Positions 44,001 to 50,968 of a stretch of 64,000 nucleotides of DNA are shown here, in pieces. The translations under genes and the position numbers were made by a program. A model generated the notes under the pieces. The model saw nothing but the letters and a program-made list of their open reading frames with translations, searched no databases and was not told where the DNA came from. Numbering within the stretch: position 1 is the first letter of the stretch; every line of letters begins with the position of its first letter. This DNA is from Parvularcula sp. (GTDB lineage: Bacteria; Pseudomonadota; Alphaproteobacteria; Caulobacterales; Parvularculaceae): positions 186,001 to 250,000 of the forward strand of contig PAIP01000068.1 in assembly GCA_002704915.1 (NCBI GenBank), in the 5' to 3' direction.

Positions 44001-44565
44001 AGACATGGAAAAGGCGGCGGGCGCCCTTCCCGGCGCTGACGAATTCGCAAAGGCGGCTGCGCGTAATCTCTTCAAACTGATGGCCTATAAAGACGAATAT
44101 GAAGTGGCGCGCCTTTATACAGACGGGTCTTTCCGGAAAAAACTGGCGGAGCAGTTCGCCGGCGATTACCGCCTGAAGTTCCACATGGCGCCGCCGATGT
44201 TTCACCGTGGACTCGATCCGGAAGGCCGTCCGAAGAAATCCGAATTCGGTCCGTGGATGCAGGGCGCCCTTAACGTCCTCGCAAAATTCAAATTTCTTCG
44301 CGGCACGGTGTTCGATCCTTTCGGACGCAGCACGGAGCGCCGTATGGAACGTCAGCTCATAGAAGACTATAAACGCCGATTGACGGAACTCGCGCCCAGG
44401 CTAACGCCCGCCAATATCGGGACAGCGACAAAGATCGCCGCTCTGCCCCAGGACATACGCGGTTTCGGACCCGTCAAGGAAAAGTCTGTCGCGGAAGTCG
44501 ACAAGCGCCTGAAGATCCTGCTGGAAGAGTTCGATGCTGCTGAACCTGCCAGCCGCGCCGCTTGA
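41077..44565 (+). CDS. Indolepyruvate ferredoxin oxidoreductase, fused alpha-beta form
   Basis: About 1,162 residues. The N-terminal pyrimidine-binding part starts FLTGTQALVAILLMQR and GFISGYRGSPLGAVDQAL. The thiamine-diphosphate domain has the Cys-rich CSGCPHNTSTKVPEGS, then GIGCHFMASWM and QMGGEGVNWA. A ferredoxin-like insert carries FeS cysteines (CEGCGDCSKQSNC and CNKDYSCVKGFC). The C-terminal gamma-type domain begins LIGGVGGTGVVT. It decarboxylates arylpyruvates (indole-, phenyl- or hydroxyphenylpyruvate) to arylacetyl-CoA. The GTG at 41077 is a tentative start; a TTG at 41032 is possible. The aminotransferase gene follows, giving a two-step route from aromatic amino acids to the paa pathway encoded 10 kb away. 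Confidence 0.92.
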   Translation: MLTTLQEHNPQLDDYVLEDRFRRVKGRVFLTGTQALVAILLMQRRLDCAAGLNTAGFISGYRGSPLGAVDQALWRAKKFLKEHNVKFLPAINEDLAATAVLGSQQVEVEDTREVDGVFSMWYGKGPGVDRAGDALKHGNAYGSSPHGGVLVVAGDDHGCVSSSMSHQSDVAFMAWYMPTINPASIGEYIEFGLWGYAASRFSGMWIGFKAVSEAVESAASVELPDMPAFKTPDDFVMPEGGLNFRWPDLPGMQIETRMQDKKEAVRAFARANPIDKVIYNDTGAKFGIVTTGKAHLDVMEALAQLGIDEARAREIGLDIYKVGLVWPIETSGAERFMARKEEVLVIEEKRGIIESQLKEYIYDRAVEKPKRIIGKHDENGERLISWVDELSPSMLTPILAERLRKVFPTLNFERELTVLESATQITPAPGGAKRLPYFCSGCPHNTSTKVPEGSRALAGIGCHFMASWMDRKTTDLIQMGGEGVNWAAKSMFLSEKHIFQNLGDGTYYHSGYMAIRQAIAAGANITYKILYNDAVAMTGGQPVDGTLTVPQIAAQLLAEGVKKVVIASDDPERTEGYGVYPAGLVVRHRDELDEIQRELREIPGVTALIYDQTCAAEKRRRRKRGTYPDPAKRIFINDLVCEGCGDCSKQSNCLSIVPKETKLGRKRMIDQSSCNKDYSCVKGFCPSFVSVEGGELKKPEPRAFSDELETLLAALPAPQRPQIDRVYDLLIGGVGGTGVVTIGAITTMAAHLEGKGASVLDFMGFAQKGGTVLSYVRLAETPDALNQVRIDRGEAEAAILCDLVVGTDPRALYVMREGHTRAIANTDIIPTADFIRDRNMDFQSHLRVKTIRDACSDENVDSFDANTVAGRLMGDFVFSNMLLFGFAWQKGLVPLSLQAIEKAIELNGVAVEKNKRAFSLGRAAAVEAGVVHRAAGLGDAPEIEENLDNIVSYRADFLTAYQNVAYATSYRDFVADMEKAAGALPGADEFAKAAARNLFKLMAYKDEYEVARLYTDGSFRKKLAEQFAGDYRLKFHMAPPMFHRGLDPEGRPKKSEFGPWMQGALNVLAKFKFLRGTVFDPFGRSTERRMERQLIEDYKRRLTELAPRLTPANIGTATKIAALPQDIRGFGPVKEKSVAEVDKRLKILLEEFDAAEPASRAA

Positions 44566-44595
44566 CGCTCGCCGTTTCGCTGATACGAAAGCGCT

Positions 44596-45789
44596 ATGTT
44601 TCAAGACACTAAACTCCTCCCACCCGACCCGATTCTGGGATTGACCAAGCTCTTTCAGGACGACCCGCGTTCGGAGAAGATCGATCTTGGCGTCGGCGTT
44701 TATCGCGATCTTCGTGGCGCAACGCCGGTGATGAAGGCGGTCGTGCAGGCGGAGGCCAACGTGACCGCCGCGCAGAAGACAAAAGCTTATACGCCGGCGG
44801 ACGGGGCGCCCGGTTTTGGCCCAGCCATTCTCGACCTGGTTTTCGGCAAGGATAGCAATATTCTGTCTTCCGGCCGCGCGGCTGCGGTGCAAACGCCCGG
44901 CGGCTGCGGCGCGCTGCGGCTTGCGGGCGAGCTCTTGAACACGCAAGGCGCCGCGAGCCTGACGCTGGGCGAGCCGACCTGGCCCAACCATGTTCCGTTG
45001 CTGTCCGCCGCCGGGCTGAAACTCAACTCAGTTCCCTATTATGATCGCGACGCAAATGGCGTCGACTTTGCGGCCTTCAAGGCGGGTGTCTCTAGGCTTG
45101 GGGCAAACGATGTGCTCCTCTTGCATGGCTGCTGTCACAACCCCACAGGAGCGGATCTTTCTATTGAGCAAGTCGACGAGATTGCAAATATGGCGGCGGC
45201 GCAAGGCTTCCTACCCCTCATCGACGCCGCTTATCACGGATTTGCAAAAGACCTCGACGCTGACGCTTACATGATCCGCAAATTTTCGGCGGACTTGCCG
45301 GAAGTGCTGGTCACCTATTCCTGTTCCAAAAATTTCGGGCTTTACCGCGAGCGCACGGGCGCGTTGATTATCGTCGGGGCGTCCGCAGACCGCGCGGCGG
45401 CCGTCAAATCTCAAGCGATCAGCCTGGCGCGTAAAAACTATTCCATGCCACCGGCTCATGGCGGCGAGGTTGTCGCGGAAATTTTAAGCGATCCTGCATT
45501 ATCAAAGCTCTGGCGCGAGGAACTGACGGAAATGGCCGACCGCGTGCGCAGCAATCGCCAGTTGCTCGAAAGAACGGCGCAAGCCTCTGGTCTGCATAAC
45601 CGGTTGAGCTTTGTTGCCGATCAAGCTGGCATGTTTTCACTTCTGCCGCTTTCCGAAGATCAGATTCGCATTATGCGTGAGGATTATGGCGTTTACATTG
45701 TTGGCGGCGGCCGCATCAATTTGTGCGGCGTCAACGAGGTCAATGTTGAACATCTCGTGCGCGCCTACAAGGCGGCCACATCGGCCTGA
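44596..45789 (+). CDS. Aromatic/aspartate aminotransferase (class I)
   Basis: 397 residues, the standard length of the AspC/TyrB family. Marks include IDLGVGVYRD near the N-terminus, QTPGGCGALRLAGELL, the Asn-Pro-Thr-Gly site in LLHGCCHNPTGADL, and the PLP lysine in VTYSCSKNFGLYRERTGAL. It transfers the amino group of Phe, Tyr or Trp to a 2-oxo acid, supplying the arylpyruvate for the enzyme encoded 30 bp upstream. Context favours aromatic substrates over aspartate, but the family uses both. Confidence 0.9.
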   Translation: MFQDTKLLPPDPILGLTKLFQDDPRSEKIDLGVGVYRDLRGATPVMKAVVQAEANVTAAQKTKAYTPADGAPGFGPAILDLVFGKDSNILSSGRAAAVQTPGGCGALRLAGELLNTQGAASLTLGEPTWPNHVPLLSAAGLKLNSVPYYDRDANGVDFAAFKAGVSRLGANDVLLLHGCCHNPTGADLSIEQVDEIANMAAAQGFLPLIDAAYHGFAKDLDADAYMIRKFSADLPEVLVTYSCSKNFGLYRERTGALIIVGASADRAAAVKSQAISLARKNYSMPPAHGGEVVAEILSDPALSKLWREELTEMADRVRSNRQLLERTAQASGLHNRLSFVADQAGMFSLLPLSEDQIRIMREDYGVYIVGGGRINLCGVNEVNVEHLVRAYKAATSA

Positions 45790-45814
45790 CCTCGCGGCGA
45801 AATCATCTTCCATT

Positions 45815-45849
45815 AAAAAAGCGGCGCAATGGCAACAGCCATTGCGCCG
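45815..45849 (-). terminator. Rho-independent terminator of the TonB receptor gene
   Basis: A perfect 12-bp stem (CGGCGCAATGGC, 45822-45833, with 45838-45849) and 4-nt loop. On the minus strand it is followed by six T, so it ends the TonB receptor transcript 26 bp past its stop codon. It may also serve the convergent aminotransferase gene. Confidence 0.85.
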
Positions 45850-45874
45850 TATTCTTGCCGGAGGAATGACAAGA

Positions 45875-48046
45875 CTAGTAATTGAACTTCACGTCGAAAC
45901 CATAGGTGCGCGGCTTCGCCTGAAACGCCAAATCGAAGGGCGCGCCGGAATATTCAAACGGATTGAAGTCGGCGTAATATTTTTCATCAAGAAGATTTTT
46001 AGTCCAGAGTGAAGCGCTCCAGCGTTCGCCTTCCAACGACGCGCGCAAGCCCACAAGATGAATCGGACTGCGCACATCCATGTTGTCGAGCTGCCAGTAT
46101 TTGTCGCCCTGATACTCATAGTCTGCGCGCAATACGACATTGAGGCTGTTTCCAACTGGCTGTACGAGCTGGGCGCCGAAATTGATGTTCCAGTCCGTCG
46201 TTCTGGGCGAATGGGCGCCGATGACGCTGGCGGTGTTGACTCCGGATGCGGTCAAATAGGCTTCGAGCGCGGGGTTGCCGATGTCCTTGATTTCAGAATC
46301 CGTGTAACCGACGCCGCCATAAATGGTGAATTGATCGCTCGCCCGAATTTTGAAATCGGCGTCAAAGCCCCAAAGGTCCACTTCCGCAAGATTAGAGATG
46401 ATTTGCGATGCGGTTGTCGCATCCACGAAGAAGAACTGGAAGTCTTCGCTCTCTGACATGAAGCCGGCGAGGTTAAATGTGACGCGCTGATCCCAGAATT
46501 GTGACTTCAATCCGATTTCGAAGTTCGTAAGCGTTTCGTCCTCGAAATCCGGCAGGACAACGCCCGGCGCGTTGAAGCCGCCGGAGCGGAAACCGGTGCT
46601 GTAGGTGAAATAGCCGAGCATAGCATCCGTAAAGTCATAGCTCAGTGTTGCTTTAGGTTGGAACGAATCAAAGGTCGCGGAGCGCTCGGAGCCGGTGACG
46701 CCTGGAATTTCCTGTTTGCGCTCATCCTCGTCATAACGGCCGCCAAGCTGAAGTGTCAGACGGTCGGTAAAATCGAGCTCGGCTTGACCAAAAATCGCCC
46801 ACGCCGTGTTGTCGTTCGCCTCATTGCGATCGATGATGACAATGCCGCTGTCGAACTGTTCCGGCGTATTGTCGACGTCAATGAATGCACGCGTCAGGAG
46901 ATCGCGCTCCGTATCGAGATAATAGGCGCCGATGATCCAGCGAAACGCCTGATCGTCGCGGGAAACGAAACGCAATTCGTGACTCAAGAGCGAGACATCG
47001 AGATTTTGCCCCTGTCCCAACTCGCCAAAAGGACCGAACGTGTCTTGCGTAGGGTTGGAGAAGTCAAGATCGGCGCGATAATCTTCGTTCAGATCCGTGT
47101 AGCCGAGAATATAGGTCGCTGTCGCAAATCCAAAATCTGCTTCAAATTTGCCCGAAGCGTCAAACACATCGCCCGTCGTGAAACCGGCGAAGTTGGACGT
47201 TGGCGGTAAAATATCATTGGCGTCATTGCCGCTGCGAAAGCCGGGATTGAGAAGGCTGTTCACAATCGTATCGTAGCTCGACCCCGCCTTGAAATTGTTG
47301 TATGAGGCGCGCAAATCAATGCTGATATTTTCAGCCGGAAAAATAGCGACTTTACCGCGGATCGAATAATCGTGATCCACATTATCAACGTCTTCGCCAA
47401 TATAAGTGTTTTCGATGAGCCCGTCCGTTTCATAATATGATCCGGAAAGGCGGAACAGAACCGTTTCTTCGACAATTGGGCCACTGACCCCCGCCTGCGC
47501 GCGATAGCCAACGCCGTTTTCAACGCCTCCGCCGATAAAGCCTTCGAATTCGTTCGTCGGCTGTTTGGTGACGATGTTGATCGCACCGCCAATGGCATTG
47601 CGGCCATAGAGGGAGCCTTGCGGGCCTTTCAAAACTTCAATCTGCTGAACATCGAAAAGCGGCATCTTGAACTGCTTCTGATTGTTCTGCGGCACGCCAT
47701 CGACAATGATCGCCACTGGCGAGTCGGCGTTATTGATCTGCGTCACGCCGCGAATGACCACGAAACTGTTAAGATAGGTGAACGAGTCGTCGAATGTGAG
47801 GTTCGGCGTCAGCGCCGCAAAATCCTCTGTCGATTTCATGCCGGCGTCTTCAATGTCGCTCACCGTAAAGGCCGTCACTGCTGTCGGCACTTCCTGCAGG
47901 GATTGCTCCCGGAACTGCGCCGTCACGGTAATGACGTCCGCCGGTCCGGCGCCCGTATCCTGGGCCTGCGCAGCCGGTAAGGCCATTGCGAGCGCGGACA
48001 CAGCCGTGGTTAGACTAAGATAAGCTTTTCTGGCTTCTTGTTTCAT
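45875..48046 (-). CDS. TonB-dependent outer-membrane receptor
   Basis: 723 residues. Signal peptide (about 1-28, ALPAAQAQD), a TonB-box-like ADVITVTAQ, plug domain (REQSLQEVPTAVTAFTVSDIEDAG, IEVLKGPQGSLYGRNAIGGAINIVTKQP), then a 22-strand-type barrel ending TYGFDVKFNY with aromatic residues at the end. AAGGAGGG precedes the ATG. It is the last gene of a minus-strand group with DUF917, HyuA and a LuxR-type regulator, so the ligand is likely the substrate of that hydantoinase-like pair, or a related cyclic amide. A terminator follows. Confidence 0.94.
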   Translation of the reverse strand: MKQEARKAYLSLTTAVSALAMALPAAQAQDTGAGPADVITVTAQFREQSLQEVPTAVTAFTVSDIEDAGMKSTEDFAALTPNLTFDDSFTYLNSFVVIRGVTQINNADSPVAIIVDGVPQNNQKQFKMPLFDVQQIEVLKGPQGSLYGRNAIGGAINIVTKQPTNEFEGFIGGGVENGVGYRAQAGVSGPIVEETVLFRLSGSYYETDGLIENTYIGEDVDNVDHDYSIRGKVAIFPAENISIDLRASYNNFKAGSSYDTIVNSLLNPGFRSGNDANDILPPTSNFAGFTTGDVFDASGKFEADFGFATATYILGYTDLNEDYRADLDFSNPTQDTFGPFGELGQGQNLDVSLLSHELRFVSRDDQAFRWIIGAYYLDTERDLLTRAFIDVDNTPEQFDSGIVIIDRNEANDNTAWAIFGQAELDFTDRLTLQLGGRYDEDERKQEIPGVTGSERSATFDSFQPKATLSYDFTDAMLGYFTYSTGFRSGGFNAPGVVLPDFEDETLTNFEIGLKSQFWDQRVTFNLAGFMSESEDFQFFFVDATTASQIISNLAEVDLWGFDADFKIRASDQFTIYGGVGYTDSEIKDIGNPALEAYLTASGVNTASVIGAHSPRTTDWNINFGAQLVQPVGNSLNVVLRADYEYQGDKYWQLDNMDVRSPIHLVGLRASLEGERWSASLWTKNLLDEKYYADFNPFEYSGAPFDLAFQAKPRTYGFDVKFNY

Positions 48047-48079
48047 ATTGCCCTCCTTGAAGTTCCTTTCGACTTTCCC

Positions 48080-49231
48080 CTAAGCACGTGCAGCCTCTGC
48101 AAGCACTTCAATCGGAGTAAATTCAAAATCGAGCCCGAAGCAGCGCGGATGAACATACGCAAGCGCCTGCGGCGTCTTGAGGGCGTCAGGCGCGGCGGCT
48201 GCAATGACGCTGACTCTCTGGCCGTATCGCAAAGCTTCGGTTGGAATAGGCTCGGCTGTTTCCACATCAACGATGGTGATGAGGTCCGGCACAATAGCGT
48301 TCACAACGCCGTTGACGAGAACCACAAGATTTTCATTCTGAAACCGGATGTCAGCTGCGCACGAGGCATCATCGAACGCTTCAATCCGGCAATTGCCGAT
48401 GGAAAAGCCCTTGGTGGTCTCGCGCCGCAAGTCAGTTATCTTTCCAGAGAAGACTTCCCGCGCAAATCCATAGATCGGATGGGTTTCAAGCACATGGATC
48501 AGCGCCCTTACGGGATCGCCCGCCTTGCGCCCTTCCCTTATCGCCTCGCCGATCTGAAGCGCCGCGCTAAGCGTATTATGTACTGTCGCGTGTTTAACAT
48601 CTGCGCCGCTCATGGCGTAACCGGCAGTCAGGCAACTCATCCCCATCTGAACCGCGATGCTCCGCGAAATGTCTTCAGTACGCTGTGCGGTGTCAGCCTT
48701 GACCACGACCTTGTTCAAATGATCGTCGACAAGAACGAAAGGGCAGGCCGAAACCCCCTCGAAATTCATGGCCACCATGGCGATGCTTGGAAACGCCCGG
48801 CCCATACCGTCGACATCGACAAGCGGCAAACCAAGGCGCGCCGCGGCGACGACCGGCAGCGTTGAATTGAAACCCCCGATCTCTCCCGGCATTAGCGCGT
48901 CGATAGGCCGGCCGATCTGCGCCGACAATTCCTGCACCGCGCAATCAATATCGTCGCCCGACGCGCCCTTTTCACAAAGCACGGTCGGGGCGCCCATCAT
49001 CGCGACAAACGCCACCGTCGCATCATCGGAAAGTTCATCGACGCCAATAATGCGCGGACTGCCAAACTCGCGAATGGCGTTTTTCGCCATCAATCGGCCG
49101 AGATAGGGATCGCCGCCGCCGCCAGTGCCGAGAAAAGCGGCGCCGCGGGCGAAATCTTCGAGATTACTCTCAGAAAGCACAAGCTCCCCCCGCGCTGACG
49201 CATTGGCGCTGATCAAGCCGCGCACGCTCAT
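48080..49231 (-). CDS. DUF917-family protein
   Basis: 383 residues. The N-terminal DFARGAAFLGTGGGGDPYLGRLM is the hallmark of DUF917, followed by AMMGAPTVLCEKG, ALMPGEIGGFNSTLPVVAAA and PLVDVDGMGRAFPSIAM. DUF917 proteins pair with HyuA-type hydantoinase/oxoprolinase subunits, often as the neighbouring gene. It overlaps the HyuA gene by 4 bp, so they likely form one complex. The reaction may be ATP-dependent opening of a cyclic amide, but the substrate is not identified. Confidence 0.9.
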   Translation of the reverse strand: MSVRGLISANASARGELVLSESNLEDFARGAAFLGTGGGGDPYLGRLMAKNAIREFGSPRIIGVDELSDDATVAFVAMMGAPTVLCEKGASGDDIDCAVQELSAQIGRPIDALMPGEIGGFNSTLPVVAAARLGLPLVDVDGMGRAFPSIAMVAMNFEGVSACPFVLVDDHLNKVVVKADTAQRTEDISRSIAVQMGMSCLTAGYAMSGADVKHATVHNTLSAALQIGEAIREGRKAGDPVRALIHVLETHPIYGFAREVFSGKITDLRRETTKGFSIGNCRIEAFDDASCAADIRFQNENLVVLVNGVVNAIVPDLITIVDVETAEPIPTEALRYGQRVSVIAAAAPDALKTPQALAYVHPRCFGLDFEFTPIEVLAEAARA

Positions 49232-50811
49232 GCTGCATCTCCATAGGCTGTATTAAGATCACCGGCGACTTTGATGCGGAGACGAACAGAACCGCCGGGC
49301 ATGTAAGCAAGCGGCAATTCCTCTATTTCCATCGTCTCAAGGCTCGCCGCATCGGCGCCTGCGGCAACTGCGCGTTCATTGGCTTCCGAAACAGCGGCAG
49401 CGATGGTCGCTTCCCGCCCTACGCCTTCATAGGAAAAGACCTTGTCGACCTCGCCGCCGACGCGCGCGATTGAAGCGCCGATGGCGTTGGCGACGCTGGC
49501 TTCTTCATGAGTATGAACTTCGCTGACGCCTCTGAGCGGTTTGTTGATAAGGACCGAACCGCCACCGACAAGAATAAGCGGCGCATCGCCGCCCGTTGTT
49601 TTCATTCGGTCGATGCCACCTTCCACCAGCCGATGGATTTCCCTGACTGCGGCTTCGACCATCGCCGGATCGAGGTGGCGTACGCGCTCACGATCACCAA
49701 TATCAGCATATCCCGCCGCGACCGCGATATCGGTCGCCGTCAAAACATCGCCGCCAAAAACCAGCGCCTTTTCCATAATGCGATAGCCGACGGATTTCGG
49801 TCCGACCTTCACCCTGGCGCCGTCAACAGAAACAAGGCTGCCGCCGCCTAGACCGATCGCACAAACATCCGGCATGCGGAAATTCGTCCTGACGCCGCCA
49901 ATATCCGTCATGATTGAGGATTCGCGCGGGAAGCCGCCGCGCAACACGCCGATATCCGTCGTCGTACCGCCAATATCGGCGACGAGCGCATCCGTTAGCC
50001 CCGCGAGATGCGCACCGCCCCGCATACTGTTGGTCGGGCCGGAGGCAAAGGTGAGTATTGGGTGTCTTTCGACAAAATCAGCACTCATCAGCGTGCCGTC
50101 ATTCTGGGAGATATAAAACGGCGCGGTGACGCCAAGCTTTTTCAAAGCCGTCCGGAAGCCGCCCACGGTTTCCATAGCTAGCGTTGCAAGGCTGGCGTTC
50201 ATGATCCCCGCGTTTTCGCGCTCCAGCAGGCCAATGCGGCCGATATCTGATGACAGGGTGATGCTGCTATCCGGATGTTCGTTTCTGACGATCTCGCCGG
50301 CGCGTTTTTCCATAACGTCATTCAACGGCGCGAAGACAGCAGAAATAGCGACCGAATTTGTTCCCTCTTTATGGAACCGGCGCGCAGCTGCAGCGACTGC
50401 CATCTCATCAAGGTCGGCATAGGGGTGCCCGTCAAATTGGAAACCGCCACGCACCATTTCGATGCCTGCCGCGACTTCATCAGCAATGTCATCCGGCCAG
50501 TCTGTGAGCGGCGGCAACGCTTTCGCCGCCGGCAGGCCAATGCGCAAAACGCCTACCCGGTCAAGGCTGCGCCGCTCGACAAAAGCGTTTGTGAAATGCG
50601 TTGTTCCGATGGAGACAATGCCGACAGCATCGGGACTGATACCCGCCTGCTTCATGACGTGGGCGATGGCGGCGACAATACCATCGCTGACCTGAGCCGT
50701 TGTCGGCGATTTAATGGACGCCAACACCTCACCGTCGTGCATCAGGACCGCGTCCGTGTTGGTGCCGCCGACATCGACACCGATCCGCAAGAATTCTTGT
50801 TTATCCGCCAA
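49228..50811 (-). CDS. Hydantoinase/oxoprolinase HyuA-type subunit
   Basis: About 527 residues. RIGVDVGGTNTDAVLM (about 9-24) is the N-terminal phosphate-binding motif and ADIGGTTTDIGVLRGGFP the second one of the ASKHA fold; ICRPGXX-like RVGVLRIGLPA and SIGTTHFTNAFVERR are family-typical. It would use ATP to open a cyclic amide such as a hydantoin or oxoproline-like ring. The TTG at 50811 (AGAGGG upstream) is preferred over a TTG at 50937, because the latter adds 42 Arg-rich, unconserved residues. It is coupled to DUF917 and controlled presumably by the LuxR-type regulator upstream. Confidence 0.87.
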   Translation of the reverse strand: MADKQEFLRIGVDVGGTNTDAVLMHDGEVLASIKSPTTAQVSDGIVAAIAHVMKQAGISPDAVGIVSIGTTHFTNAFVERRSLDRVGVLRIGLPAAKALPPLTDWPDDIADEVAAGIEMVRGGFQFDGHPYADLDEMAVAAAARRFHKEGTNSVAISAVFAPLNDVMEKRAGEIVRNEHPDSSITLSSDIGRIGLLERENAGIMNASLATLAMETVGGFRTALKKLGVTAPFYISQNDGTLMSADFVERHPILTFASGPTNSMRGGAHLAGLTDALVADIGGTTTDIGVLRGGFPRESSIMTDIGGVRTNFRMPDVCAIGLGGGSLVSVDGARVKVGPKSVGYRIMEKALVFGGDVLTATDIAVAAGYADIGDRERVRHLDPAMVEAAVREIHRLVEGGIDRMKTTGGDAPLILVGGGSVLINKPLRGVSEVHTHEEASVANAIGASIARVGGEVDKVFSYEGVGREATIAAAVSEANERAVAAGADAASLETMEIEELPLAYMPGGSVRLRIKVAGDLNTAYGDAA

Positions 50812-50948
50812 AACAGGCGCCCTCTCGCCGCTGCGGCCGCCTCGCCGCCCCAATAGAAAACGTAACGGAAAATCTGTGCTATCGCGCGGGCTTCGGTCGG
50901 TAGGCTGCCCCACAGATTGGTACGGCGTGATTTTCAAGAATTTTTTAT

Positions 50949-50968
50949 GACTACTAAAATTAGTAGTC
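50949..50968. promoter_or_regulatory. 20-bp palindrome between the LuxR-type and HyuA genes
   Basis: GACTACTAAAATTAGTAGTC has perfect 8-bp arms around AAAT. It overlaps the first base of the regulator's stop codon and lies 138 bp before the HyuA TTG. There is no T-run on the minus strand after it, so an operator is more likely than a terminator. Confidence 0.55.
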
